A stretch of 64,000 bases of DNA from Erythrobasidium yunnanense (taxonomy: Eukaryota > Basidiomycota > Cystobasidiomycetes > Erythrobasidiales > Erythrobasidiaceae): assembly GCA_001600175.1 (NCBI GenBank), contig BCJC01000007.1:248001-312000 (forward strand), given 5' to 3'. Positions 1 to 12,200 of the stretch are shown here, one piece after another. The translations under genes were made by a program, and so were the position numbers. The first letter of the stretch is position 1, and every line of letters starts with the position of its first letter. The notes below the pieces were generated by a model that had not been told where the DNA came from, did no database searches, and worked only from the letters and a program-made list of their open reading frames with translations.

Positions 1-238
1 GATGGAGATGATAATGGGGAGACCATCGCAGGCGCGCATCAACAGCCAATATGTACTCAAAAGTGGAAATCCTGACATTGCCGAAAAGTAATACGCTAAG
101 ATACATCGAATCTGGCTATTTTGTGATAGTTTTTCAAGTAAATCATATTTATGTCCGCCGATCTCCATCTGTTATCACAGGGATCCTTCCCAGGCCTTGT
201 TTCTGTCCATCATACATTCAATACCGGGTGAAAGAACG

Positions 239-1123
239 TCACTTGACGAAAGCGAGCAGGGCATCTGCTACCTCATCAGGATGAGAGAAGCTGAGGAAGT
301 GTTGGCCGTTCTCGACCACCTGCAGCTTCGCGTCTGTCGATTTGAACAGTGGAATTTCTTCTTTCGCGTTAGCGACAGAGTAGACGACATCCGAAGTACC
401 ATGTAGCCATAGTACCTTGCATTTGATGTCTTGGATGCGAGCATGGAGGCTGTCCCGGTCTCTCAAGTTGACTGAGGCCATGTAGATCCTCTGCCGGCCC
501 TCATCTCCTTGATAATTGGCCTCAATTTGCTTCCGCCAGAACTCCCGAACGTCCTGAGCAACGTCCTTGCCGAAACCTATGTCTATGAGAAAGTCCCGAT
601 ACCATAATGGAGGAGAAAAGTCGTGTTGTGGCTCCTTAGACCAGAAGGCCTCGACGCACTGGGACACGTCCTTGAAGCCGTCCCAGCAGCCAAGCTTTAC
701 TGTTCTCTCACACTCCTTATCCATCGATGTGCCAAGAGGAATGATGCCTACCATCACGTCTGGCGCTAGCAGCGCCATTCTAGTGACGATCCAACCTCCC
801 TGGCTGGTTCCCAGGGCGTACGCTTTGTCAATCCCTAGAGTCTGCAATACTTGGAGATTCATGATGGCTGAATCCCAGTAAGTGAATTGCTTGCTCTTTG
901 TGCGAGTCTGCCCATGCCCGAGCGGCTCGATCGAGATCAAGTTCATCTGGTCGGTGAGCTTGACATTGGCATATTGCGCTTTGTAGAGCTCAGAGTCGGT
1001 GGTGAAAGAGTTTACGAGAACTAGAGTTGGCTTGTGCTTGTCGTACGGTCGCGGCATCTGATAGGACGCCTCGATCCCGCCCAGATGATTGACATGAACA
1101 GTCTGCGTGTTCGGATTGCCCAT
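239..1123 (-). CDS. alpha/beta-hydrolase fold protein
   Basis: Single-exon gene of 294 residues. The fold is recognised from a nucleophile elbow GTSQGG (Ser107), an acid in HGTSD (Asp245) and a late histidine in ENGQHF (His275), a complete Ser-Asp-His triad in the usual order. An early PLGHGQ stretch (about 67-72) is also typical. The start at 1123 is the first in-frame ATG. The open frame runs about 42 codons further upstream without an ATG, and that DNA is pyrimidine-rich on the coding strand, as fungal leaders are, so I do not read it as a signal peptide. The substrate cannot be told from the sequence; related fungal proteins are annotated as hydrolases or homoserine acetyltransferase-like proteins. 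No introns are needed, unlike most neighbours. Confidence 0.85.
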   Translation of the reverse strand: MGNPNTQTVHVNHLGGIEASYQMPRPYDKHKPTLVLVNSFTTDSELYKAQYANVKLTDQMNLISIEPLGHGQTRTKSKQFTYWDSAIMNLQVLQTLGIDKAYALGTSQGGWIVTRMALLAPDVMVGIIPLGTSMDKECERTVKLGCWDGFKDVSQCVEAFWSKEPQHDFSPPLWYRDFLIDIGFGKDVAQDVREFWRKQIEANYQGDEGRQRIYMASVNLRDRDSLHARIQDIKCKVLWLHGTSDVVYSVANAKEEIPLFKSTDAKLQVVENGQHFLSFSHPDEVADALLAFVK

Positions 1124-1272
1124 GTTGGATGATACTACTTGTATGCAATATGATATAGAATGGACAGGAGGGGGATATGCGGAAAAGATGCAGAGTATGG
1201 GTAGGAAGGTGTGGAAGAGGAGAAGAAGCAGGCTGGAGGGGGCATACAACCTACGGGAATTACATATCCCTG

Positions 1273-1360
1273 AAGGTCAGCTGTCTTGGCCGCGCGAGGT
1301 GGAGAAGGTCAGAAGGTCAGCTGTCTTGGCCGAGCGAGGTGGAGAAGGTCAGAAGGTCAG
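1273..1360. repeat. 40-bp tandem repeat, about 2.2 copies
   Basis: Two adjacent 40-bp units (1273-1312 and 1313-1352) differ at one base (position 1292 against 1332). They are followed by 8 bases of a third unit. The unit begins AAGGTCAGCTGTCTTGGCCG. It lies about 150-240 bp upstream of the hydrolase start codon. Confidence 0.9.
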
Positions 1361-2172
1361 ATGCAGATCCTTTCGGCTCTTTCGGCACCAGTCAGCTTCT
1401 TGGTCCCGCTCGCACTTTACCTAGTCAACACTGCAAGCATTCGCAGTCTCGTAATCATTCTCTCATCATCAGCGTCCTCGTCATCTTCGAAGAAGCTTAT
1501 ACGAAGCGAGGGAAAGCGTCAGATTCTCGTACGCGAAACAGCTCGCTCAGTCAGCCCAGCTAGAAGACTCGGAAAAAATGGTACGGCCATGACCACACTA
1601 TGACAGCGGCCACTGGAGGTAGCGAAAGGGTGGTAAAGCCACGGAAGCGCAGTGAAGGGCATACGATGGGAAAGAGGGCTAGGCCGCCCCGAGGCTGGGC
1701 TTCGGTGCCTTCGGATTCGACCTCGCTCAGGCAGTCTGCGACAGCAGAACAAGCTACCGCAACTCGATGCGCGTTTCCTCGATTCTACACGCGCGAGCGT
1801 GGCCGGCTCGCTTCCGGCTGCATTGTCTCGGACGCGCAAAGTGCCTTTCAGAAACAACGGGATGGTTCGCTGAGAACCCGTTTTTACAGGACGCAGACTT
1901 TCGTAGCAAGCTGCTTCAGTGAAGAAGCAGCAGCAGTGAAGAAGCAGCCGCAGAGCTGCGGACGAAGCCAACAAAGCAGAAGATGAAGTCGAAGCTGAAG
2001 TCGTCCTGCTGGCCAGACAAAGGGGATCTGCGAGAGCGCTAACAGCTCAACTGTACGCGTGAAGGACCCTCGAATCAACCGGTCTAAGCGACGTGTCACC
2101 GTCGAACGGACGGGATGCGCCTGTCTCAGGATTTTCAGGCTGACTGCCGAGACACCTTTTCTACTGTAAAAC

Positions 2173-2262
2173 TGTCGAACGCACAGGATTTGCACCTTGT
2201 AGAACGGTAAGACAGGCAAGATTCGCCTTGTAGAACGGTCAAACGGCAAGGATTTGCAAGAG
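2173..2262. repeat. imperfect repeats with 31-bp spacing
   Basis: The 14-mer CCTTGTAGAACGGT occurs at 2195-2208 and again at 2226-2239, exactly 31 bp apart. Flanking words (CAGGATTTGCA, CAAGATTCGC, AAGGATTTGCA) also recur with small changes, giving about three degenerate units upstream of the first unnamed paralog. Confidence 0.65.
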
Positions 2263-2761
2263 ATTCGCGGACTCGCACTTCTAGCTCATTCTGTCGCCCT
2301 CCTAATCCCCCCAATCCCCCTTGTCATTCCCCTACCTTTCGTATTTTCGACAGGGTAGAGCTCCGTAAGCTCGCTGACGGCCAGTCACAAGCGCCTCCCC
2401 CAAAAACTCTGGCCTCTTTTGTGACACCTTGAGTGCCGGAAAGCCAAACAAGACTCACGCTTTTATTCAAGATCGCGATTGTACAACAACCGGAACAGCT
2501 TCGCTTCTTCTCAACTAGAACGCAGAGATTTCGTTCCTCCCACCCATTCAGTTGATCGTTGAGCTTGACTCCAAAGCGATTCGCCGGGCGAAATCGTCAA
2601 AAGGTTTCCCTCTCCTCAAACGAGAAGCACCGCTTCTTTCCTCTGCTCTTACCACCTCACGAAATCTTCACGCTCTTACGAACGATCAAAGTCTGCTTAT
2701 CGTCGACATAGGCACTCGACACTTTTAGTGACATCCCCTGTTCCGCTCGCATCTCCATCCC

Positions 2762-4367
2762 ATGGCTGCAAGCTGTCCATACTTCACATCGTCCAACTCT
2801 CCTCTCCCTCAGAACTACCCTACTCCTCAGTCGCAGGTCGTCTTGCCCAGCATGCCTCCTGCTGCTCCTCGAAGAGAGAGCAATCCCGGTACCAATGCCG
2901 CTCCTCTTTCTTCAGAACCTGCCTTCTTTCAGGGTACAGTAGGGTCAAGCTCTCATGATACAGTCTACATCCATGCGCGACCTCCTGCGAATGAGGAGCA
3001 GCCAGTTTGGGTGACCACATCGTGGAGCGGCCTCATGAAGGAGCTTTTGGCGCAAGAAGCTGTATTCCACAGCTTGATGGACCAACTTCGCTCTCCTACC
3101 TATGCGAACCGAAGGATGCAAGCTTTGCGCATCTTGGGCGCCACTGTCTCGCAAGCTTCTATCGGAGGAGCAGCTCTAACTGAAGGAGTGTTCGGAGGCT
3201 TTCCTGGTAGTTCTTCTCCTCCTGCTCCCGACTTCAGAATAGACTCCCCTCTCTTCTCGTCGCTCCCGGAGGATATGAGCATTTGGAGCGCTCATCGAAA
3301 CTCGATAGACTCCTCGCCTATGAGTGCTATACCTGTGAGTAGCATGGTACTGTTCATCGCGCCTGTCTGCGAACCTAGACTGACAAAAGATCTGCAACCC
3401 AGGGCACACCCATGACTTCGGCTTTCAACGACAGCGACTACTATTCCACCTCTCCTCCTGAGCAGGAAGGCGCGCTTTTCAACGGAGATGCACCACGCGT
3501 CCTCACCGCCAGCCAAGATGTCATCGATCCCGTCATCTTGCAAGAGAGAGACTCGAACGAGGAGACTCAAGAATTCATCTGGTCGCCTCTGGAATGTACT
3601 CTATACTCTATGGACAGCATGCGAGCTCAGACTATCCTCAAAGAGCCGGAGGCAGTCAGACTCGTCTTCCCTCCTCAAACTATGATGACCGCGAAGGAGA
3701 AGGACGGAGTCATCTCTACTCCAGCCTATACTCTGACACATCCTCACTCGAATGAATGGTGAGTACTCTCATGACCTGACTTCCTCGAGTTCTTAGCTAA
3801 AGCTTGTGTGCGAACAGGATCAAAGCACAAGTCTGTCACAAGCACTGTGCCTACCGAGCGGGTACAACTTCGCTCAAGCGTCCTAAGACCGTCAGAGAGC
3901 ACTTTCAGAAGTGTGTCTGGCTCGAGTCTACGCATCCTCTCAAAGTCTTGGCCTCTCTTCAGCTTGCTGTTCTCGAGCGAGAGTCGCAAGGTCTTCTTCC
4001 AAGACAGCGTCGTGGACGTGTCTCGGTACCTATCTCCCGCTTGCAACCCTATCAGAACACACGCGGATCAGCAGCTGCTGCCAAGTCTCCTGGCGCTCAG
4101 TTACAGCTCACAAACCCTTTCGTTCGTCATACAAACGAGGTCTTCAAGGAGCCTGCTCACGAGCACCACCAGCACTCGCACCAGCAACAGCGTCCTCACC
4201 CTCTAAGCTATAACTGCTCCCCTGAACAGCAAAGCATAAAGCTTGCACCGCTAGGGATGTACACTGGATCCGCAAGGATACTTCCACAAGCTACGATACA
4301 CACCTCTCCCTCTTCCTCTTCGCTTAGCGGGGTGAGCAGCTTTGAAGCTTCTCCTCGCATGCGATAG
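2762..4367 (+). CDS. unnamed CCHC-core protein, copy 1 (putative DNA-binding regulator)
   Basis: Exons 2762-3334, 3403-3758 and 3818-4367 give 492 residues. I do not recognise the family. Both intron positions match those of the paralog downstream, which supports the model. Three blocks are shared with that paralog: an N-terminal block around residues 60-120 (a YIHA segment, then WVTTSW and a helical stretch), a middle block with EFIWSP and VFPP, and a core at about 305-375. The core follows HPHSNEW and contains Cys316, Cys320, His338 and Cys342 (C-x3-C-x17-H-x3-C), then CAYRAGT, SLKRP, HPLKVL and SQGLLP. The spacing suggests one bound zinc, and the basic RQRRGR tail of the core would suit nucleic-acid binding; both are inference. 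The C-terminus is Gln/His/Ser-rich and probably disordered. Confidence 0.8.
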
Positions 4368-6166
4368 CCTCATACTATGTCACGATAAACGATGCTGGAA
4401 GGCTTGATGATCGATGAAGACAGACAGACACGTACTGGAATACGATTAGGCACGATGTGAGATGCGATATCGGAAGCTCTTGGAAGTAGCTGTAGCGTTT
4501 TAGGGGGAAATCGGCTATGTTATACCCACTTATACAACCACCTCTGTTTCTTTCTATCTTCGCTTGAAGAGCGTGTAGCATAGTTCATGCTCGCTCTCTT
4601 ATAACCTGTCCATAGCTCCATGCGCTCTTGCTCTTGCTAACTTGCTCTCTCGCTCCTATGCCAGATCCTCCACTTTCCGCCCGCGCATCAATCGCGTCGA
4701 TGCTCGTCCAAGTCCGTATCGCCCTGTCTTCTGGCTGCGGGATGCTTTGGGAGGCCTCCGAGAACTGCGAGCGCCGATTTCAGAGTCGCGAAGCGCAAGC
4801 AAGCAAGCTTTTGATACAGGAATCCTTCTATGTGAACCCGGTACTCTATACAATAGCTTAAGGCAATCGCTTCAAGTCCCAGAAGCTAATCGGTACTCGG
4901 CTTGGTCACCTTTCCGCGACTGAACTGCGATTGCACCTGAAGGCCGTGTACGATGAGGAGAAGGGTTGGCCTGGATTCGGTGACCTGGAAGAGCATACTG
5001 TGACAGCAATGCGAAGACGAGCCCGCAGTGACTACAGGCTAGTCGATGGAGCACGAAGGGCTCCTGGGAGTCAAAGCAGCGTAGCTGCGTCGCAGCCCGC
5101 GCAGTCTGCCATACCACTCTCGAAAGAATACTTAGATGCGACCGCGACTGGATGGATGCGACACACCGATACGGCCTGATGCTTCGCTGAAGCGAGGTTC
5201 TAGCCTGGATGTTTGGTACGACCGTTCGCTTGTTAACGCTGAGCCACAGTGTCAATTATACACAATGTAAAGACGTGATTCCAGCCCAGACGCGCTAGCG
5301 CTGTCCGAACTCAACTGCCAAAATTTCAGCAGCCTGCCAGACGACTTCGAAGCTGGAAGATGCCTTGGACAAAAGAGCAGTAGCAGGATGCGAGGGCGAC
5401 AGCTCGAGCGAGGAGCTTTCAACAAGCGAAGGCGCTCTTGCTTCTTTCCTCTGCTTTCCCTCATCCTCACCCTCGTCTTTCTCTACAATCTATCAGCTAC
5501 TCACAACGTACAGCCTACAGTCAAGCGTCATCAACATCCTACAGTCAGACATTGCAGCTATCGTCGCAAAGGTGAGTTGGAGTCGTACTGTCCCGCACTT
5601 CAGGTCGGGGCACCCTCACGTGCTTATTGCGACAACCTCCATCGCGTCTGGCAGCTGTTACGGAGAGCCGAAGCTGATACTCAGCATCCATACTACAGCT
5701 CTCACGACTTGAAGCTCCTCGATCCATCAAAGATCACTCCAAATCTCCCAAGAAGCCCTTTGACGGAAAAATCTCGAAAGGTAGTCAGGCCAGTGCCAAG
5801 ATGGCGATGCCCGCTCGTCGAGTGGTAGGTGGTGTTCGACATTGCTTGTCTCCCTCCCCCGCGCTCCTCTCCAGCTTTGGTTGTCTGTTGGCTCGCCTGT
5901 CAGACGCGACAAGCTCGAGCATCCACTGCGTCTCCGTTCCCCGCCATCTCGTCAGCAGTACCGGCTACAGCTCCGACAAAAGGGAGCGTAGAGCCCCATC
6001 TCCCTGATCGCATCCCGCCCAAAACGAAGACCTGCTATACTGGTCGATAGAAGTGCTGATACTTGGCTCTTTCGTCTAGACTCAGCGAAAGACCTTCAAC
6101 TCTCTATCTTGCGTACCATACGTTGAAAGTCCTTACGCAAAAGGCGAAGCATTCATACCTTCAGTC
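4368..6166. other. 1.8-kb intergenic region with likely long 5' leader
   Basis: Space between the two unnamed paralogs. From about 5430 the + strand is very rich in C and T with several short upstream ATG frames, so the downstream gene may have a leader of some 700 nt with upstream ORFs. No frame here carries a recognisable domain. Nothing is seen in 4370-5250 beyond short random frames. Confidence 0.5.
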
Positions 6167-8764
6167 ATGGAATCTGGCATGTCTTCACCCGATAGCGGAC
6201 GACCTCACTCTCCTGCTCCTACAGTCTGGAGCTCCAGATCTGGTCATTCCTCCGCCTATCCATCTACTCCAGCTACTAGCACCGCTCCTTCGACTACTGG
6301 CTATCACGGTGAAGCCAGACCACAAAAGCCTTTTATCGACACTTCCTTCTTTAGCGGCTCGCCTACTTCGAGCAATGCTCAGCAACTATACATCCATGTC
6401 AATCCTTCTTCCTCCCTACCTGAAGGCATTGAGGCAGCTGGAAGCGGTGCAGGAGGTAGACAGAGCGAGTTCTGGGTGACGGTACCTTGGACGAAGGTAG
6501 CTCCCAAGCTACTCGAACATCGAGACTTGATCTTCGACCTCCTTGGAGACATGAGCAGAGATCCAGAGATGAAAGCGAGAGCGCTGGACATGCTGAACGC
6601 TGGAAACGGTCAGAAAGGACATGATGGGCAGCAGGACTTCTCTCTCTATCCTGGGCATGCTACTTCTCCTACTGGTAATGGTACAATGCCTCTTTTCAAC
6701 GCACCACCTACGATGGAACGGACGCTACCTGACGATGCTCAGCACCATCCTGCGCTAAGCCAGATCCCTGTAAGCTGCTCTTTCTTACAAGTATGGACTC
6801 CTGCTGATGTCTATCGCTAGGCTACTCCAATGACTAGCTTTGGCGGCGATTCAGGCCAGTCCTCAGCTGGATCTCCAGGTTCGATGGGTTGTTCGCCGTG
6901 GACCTTCCCTCCCAGCCAGTTCGACAGTCTTTCCCTAGCACCTACAAGCAGTGTCTATCCTCATCCAGGCTATGGACCTCAGTATGGCCCTCCAGCTACG
7001 CCAAGCATGTCGCCTATGCCTACAGTGACTACCGCAAACATGTTCGGCAATTTCCCTAGTGAGATCACAGCTCCTCAAGGCTGTATCGATGAGTCAATCT
7101 TGCATCAAGTCGAGACGAACATCCATCAGGAGGAGTTCATCTGGTCACCTCAAGACGCTACTCTGTATGAAGTCGGGAATGCTAGAGCTATTCAGGCGCA
7201 GAACATGCAGGGATCTATCAGAATGATCTTTCCTCCTCATACGTACATCCTTGGCTTTGAAAAAGATGGTGCAGTAGCCTCTCCTGCCTTCCGACCGCTT
7301 CATCCTCACTCGAATCAATGGTAAGTCAAAGTAAAGATGCATAGCACTTATTCCACTAACTTCAGTGCTTCCTTCTCATAGGCTGAAAGCTCAAGTCTGT
7401 GATCGAAGATGTGCATACCGAGCAGGTACCAATAGCTTGAAGCGACCTATCACCATCCGAGATCACTTCCGAAAGGTAAGTAGCCTTACTTCAATATGTT
7501 GTCGACTATCTGACTGATAATCTACACAGTGCGTCTATCTGGAGGACCATCATCCTCTTAAGGTACTCTGCACCTTGGAGCTCGCTGCTCACGAAAGACA
7601 GTCTCAAGGATTGTTACCAAACAGAAGAAGATCTCGCGGTGCTAGAGTCAATTCTATCGTCAAAACTGTAAGTGATATACTATCTCTTCACTTCAGCTAT
7701 TTCTGACCTGGACTCTCTGATCAGGAACCTTCTACGCCTGTTTCAAGTGCTCTATCCAGATCCACTCGCTCCTATGGACCTCGCAGCAGCCTGTACTCTG
7801 AAGACAGTGCCGACGAATCTGCTTCTTCAGTCCTAGCAAGAATGTCAGGCCCCGAGCAATCAAAGCCGGTCCAAGCTCCGACGACTCTTCCTCCGATTTC
7901 TCACCAAGCAAAGCACCACGAAGTCTTCGAAAAATCACTACTATCGCAGATGGTGGAAACGGTCATGCCAACAACGTCAACAGCTCTTCGGTACCTTCGA
8001 GCGCTCAGAACTCTGCTCCGTCATCACCGAGAATGCAGCCTGGGTTCATGATGCAGCCTAGAAGACACACCGTTGCAGATATCAGATCACCCTATTCGAA
8101 CGGATTCCACGCTGGTGGAAGCTTGGTAAGTAAAGGTTTTCCTTTTTTCCTACTTCCACCTTCTTCTTCCCTGGCTTCATGTCAGTTACTACGTGACATA
8201 TGCTCAATACTTCGTAAAGAAGCTATAGCAACATGCTTGCCGAAAAGGCTCTTAGCATGCTCCGTCAACTTCCACCACCACGTCTCATTGGCCTATGGGC
8301 GCCATCTGGAGAGAGCAAGAGTTGGGATCCAAAGCCAAGAGTCAAGCTAAACCGATTGATTCTTCTTCTTCTCTACTCCTGCTTCACTTCGCCCTTCTTT
8401 TCCTTCACGATCAACTGACTCTACTAAGATCTCCTACTGATTCCATTCTATCTATTCCTTCTCTCTATTCTTTCCTCCATCACTCTATTTTCTACCTCAC
8501 TATTTCCTTTATGTTCAGTTCGGAGATATGCCTGGCAGCCCCTCTCACTCAACCCTGTTCGGTCAGATGTCATCTGATCTGGACAATGGCCTCTTCTCGA
8601 GCCTCGTAAGTCTGACATAGTTCCATTTGCACATTTTCGGGCTGATTTCTGCTGCTCGATACTAGAATGCACGGTTCGGCAACTCTGATGTCGACACCTC
8701 ACCTTTCGAGTCTTCCATCTCTTCTATGGATTCTCCGGAGTTCCGGCCGTCTAATGAGTTCTGA
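6167..8764 (+). CDS. unnamed CCHC-core protein, copy 2 (putative DNA-binding regulator)
   Basis: Exons 6167-6769, 6821-7320, 7382-7475, 7530-7667, 7725-8125 (split by a very short intron, see below), 8519-8605 and 8666-8764 give about 625 residues. It is the tandem paralog of the gene at 2762. The first two introns sit at identical points, and a third separates the final core Lys and Cys codons. The core has Cys374, Cys378, His396 and Cys400 with the same C-x3-C-x17-H-x3-C spacing, followed by HPLKVL and SQGLLPNRRRSR. Within 7725-8125 the coding frame shifts: the early part reads in one frame and the later part (SDDSSSDFSPSKAPRS onward) in another. An intron from 7793 to 7830 (38 nt) or 7836 (44 nt) restores phase. 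The tail (FGDMPGSPSH, then PFESSISSMDSPEF) is Ser/Asp-rich, like an activation region. Confidence 0.75.
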
Positions 8765-9281
8765 AGTAGGAGAGAAGAGGGAATGCGCGCTTGGTAGCCA
8801 GCCTGATCTGCTGCAGAGAGCTGTAACGTTCTTCACTTCGACACTGTCACGGATGCTCTACTAAAATGTACACTAGTAAGCTCCTCCTGTACTCAGTCTT
8901 GTTGCTCGGGAATGCACACGTATCATAATTACTTGACGGCCTGAATCGCCGAGCTTGAGTTTCGATGACCTTCTCAGCCCAAGAAGCCCGCTTTCAAATG
9001 TCAGTCTGTACATTACTTACATATACAGCTACTTGAAGATGTCCCTCCTATATTGGCTGCGAAAAGCGTATATTGAGCTCGAACGTCGCGCTGTGCCTGA
9101 GAGGCAGTGACCACGAATTGCTAAAGACGATGTGTAGTCACAAGCTGTCGTTAGCGTTATCATCACTCAGATCTCTTGGAAGTTTTGCTATTGCTTCTGG
9201 TTTGACGCGGTCTTTGAGCTCGCTTGACGGCTCTCGTTCAAGACGATTTGAAACGCACAAGTCGCAAGAAACACCGCAATC
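8765..9281. other. intergenic region upstream of clathrin heavy chain
   Basis: 517 bp between the second unnamed paralog and CHC1. It serves as the terminator of one and the promoter and leader of the other. No gene, repeat or RNA was seen. Confidence 0.6.
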
Positions 9282-12200
9282 ATGGCTGACAGGTAAGGCA
9301 GCAGCAAGCAACCAGAACGATACAGATTGCTCACGACGATGAATCTACGCCTACGCTTTCTCCCCTCGCTTGTCCCGTCATGCTACGCCCTCTGGATCCT
9401 GTCGCTGTCGCCCATCTTCCAGGCCTATCCAGTTCACGGAGCACCTTCAGGTGTGTTTTCAAGCTGATGTTACAGCGTACTGGATGGCCGTATTGATGCT
9501 GGGAACCTCTCGCGCAGCTCTCGGCTGTTGGGATACAGCCCACGGCCATAGGGTTCAACACCTTGACCATGGAGTCTGACAGGTTCATCTGTGCAAGAGA
9601 AGACAATCCAGCAAAGAAGGAAGTCGTTATTGTCGATTTGGCGGACGCGAACAACACTATTCGAAGGCCTATATCGGCGGAGAGCGCTATCATGCATCCA
9701 GTAGACAAGATCATCGCTTTACGCGCACAGAGACAGCTACAGATATTCAACATGTAAGCTATAAGTCACCTCATACGAGGTGAAAAGCCCGCTGACGGTG
9801 TCTCCCAACTTCTAGCGAGCTCAAGCAGAAGGTCAAGTCGCATCTGATGCACGAGGTTCGCCGGACTATTTTCATCTGACTTCTGTACAGTACTAAGTCT
9901 GATATGATCCCAGGACATCGCCTTCTGGAAGTGGATCAACAACTCGACTATCGGTATCGTGACGGACACTGCAGTCTATCACTGGTCGGCGACTGGCGAA
10001 GCAGCACCCTCCAAAGTGTTCGACCGACATGCAAACCTAGCAGGACACCAGATCATCAACTATCGTGCATCATCAGATGAGAAGTGGTTGGTCCTCGTGG
10101 GAATCGCTACAAACCCTCAGCCAGACCAGTTCAAAGTCAAGGGATCGCTGCAACTATACTCGAAGGAGAGGGGAGTGTCTCAACCTATTGAAGGACATGC
10201 TGCTTCGTTTGCAAATGTCAAGATGGACGGAGCAGCGCAGGAGACAAAACTGTTCACTTTCTCGAACAGAACGGCTACAGGCGCGAAGGTGGGCTCCAAC
10301 CATTGCTAAAGACATGTATCTATCTCTAACTTCTCTACCTCGCCAGCTCCACATCGTTGAAATCGACCATCAAGCCGGCACGCCAGCCTACGCCAAGAAA
10401 GCAGTCGATGTCTATTTCCCACCCGAAGCTACGAACGACTTCCCCGTAGCCATGCAAGTTTCGAAACGCTACGGAGTAGTCTACCTCATCACAAAGTATG
10501 GCTTCATCCACCTCTACGATCTGGAAACTGGAGCGTGCATCTATATGAACCGTATCTCGGGAGAAACTATCTTCGTCACGTGTGAACATGAAGCTACGAG
10601 CGGTATCATCGGAGTAAACCGAAAGGGACAGGTGAATTACAGCAGAACTCGGATCGCTAGAGAGGCGAGCTGAGCGATGCTTTTCCAAAACAACAGGTCC
10701 TCTCCGTGTCCGTAGACGATCAAACTGTCATCCCATACATCCTACAGACGCTCAACAACACAGACCTAGCCATCAAGCTAGCGTCTCGAGCCAACTTATC
10801 CGGCGCCGACGACCTCTACCAGCGTCAATTTACCCAATTATTCCAACAAGGACAATACAGCGAAGCTGCCAAAGTCGCAGCGAACTCTCCTCGAGGTATA
10901 CTGAGAACACCACAGACTATTGAGCAGTTTAAGCAGGTGCCTGTTCAAGCTGGTCAGATGTCGCCTATCCTGCAATACTTTGGCATACTATTGGAGAGAG
11001 GAAAGCTGAACAAGTACGAATCGCTGGAACTTGCAAGACCTGTCCTCGTTCAGGGAAGAAAGCAGCTGCTGGAGAAGTGGCTTAAGGAAGACAAGGTGGG
11101 CGTATAGCATCTTTTCTCGTCGGTATTACAAGAAGTCTGATAATCAATCTGTTTCAGATCGACTGCTCCGAAGAGCTAGGAGACATCGTCCGAGGCCACG
11201 ACATGACACTCGCTCTTTCCGTCTATCTGCGAGCAAGCGTACCTAATAAGGTAGTAGCATGCTTCGCCGAGACTGGACAATTCGACAAGATCATCATCTA
11301 TGCCAAGCGTGTTGGCTTCTCTCCCGACTATGCAGCTCTCCTGCAGCATATTGTTAGGACAAACCCGGATCAGGGTACCGAGTTCGCTAAGAACCTTATC
11401 AACAATGAAGGAGGAGCATTGGTTGACTTGGAGAGAGTGCGTTTGATACATTCTACGGCATACTGTGAGGGTCCCAGGCTAACTTTTGGGTTCTTCAGGT
11501 CGTCGATATCTTCATGTCACAGAACATGATTCAGCAAGCTACTTCCTTCCTATTGGAAGCGCTGAAAGACAATCAGCCAGAGCAAGGACATCTCCAGACC
11601 CGCTTGCTCGAGATGAACCTCGTCAATGCACCTCAAGTTGCAGACGCCATTCTCGGAAACGAAATGTTCTCGTACTACGATAGACCAAGAATCGCAAACC
11701 TTTGCGAGAAGGCTGGTCTGCTCCAAAGGGTTAGTTGTGCAAGGCGACAAGAATGCAGGATACAAGCTAATTCGTGATGCATAGGCTCTCGAGCACTACG
11801 AAGATCTGGCCGACATCAAGCGTGTCGTCGTACACACCAATCTACTGAATGCTGATGTAAGTCTGCCTGGCTCTAGTAGAGTTCCGCTATTCTGACTGTC
11901 TTCCTGCAGTGGCTCGTCAACTACTTCGGCAAATTGACCGTAGAGAACACTCTCGAGTGCTTCCGAGAGATGCTGCGCGTCAACATCCGCCAGAACTTGC
12001 AGACAGTCGTACAGGCTGCAACCAAGTACTCCGAGCTCATTGGCCCAATCAAGCTCATCGAGCTTTTCGAGTCTTTCAAGACAGCAGAGGGTCTTTATTA
12101 CTACCTCGGCTCCATTGTCAACCTGTCAGAAGACTCTGAAGTCCAATTCAAGTACATCCAAGCTGCGACAAAGACCGGACAAATCCGAGAAGTCGAGAGA

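Larger units (their letters stand above)
1124..2761. other. intergenic region with short repeats and a pyrimidine-rich leader
   Basis: Divergent upstream region of the hydrolase (left) and the first unnamed paralog (right). It holds two local repeat blocks listed separately. From about 2280 to the ATG at 2762 the + strand is rich in C and T, as expected of a 5' leader. Several open frames exist on both strands but none shows a family motif or a convincing splice pattern. Confidence 0.6.

Noticed and set aside
1124-1249. hydrophobic N-terminal extension of the hydrolase resembling a signal peptide
   Set aside because: There is no in-frame ATG in the extension, and the DNA is a typical pyrimidine-rich leader.
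5388-5828. 146-codon frame with a hydrophobic stretch before the second unnamed paralog
   Set aside because: The hydrophobic residues come from a C/T-rich leader; no domain and no codon signal beyond that.
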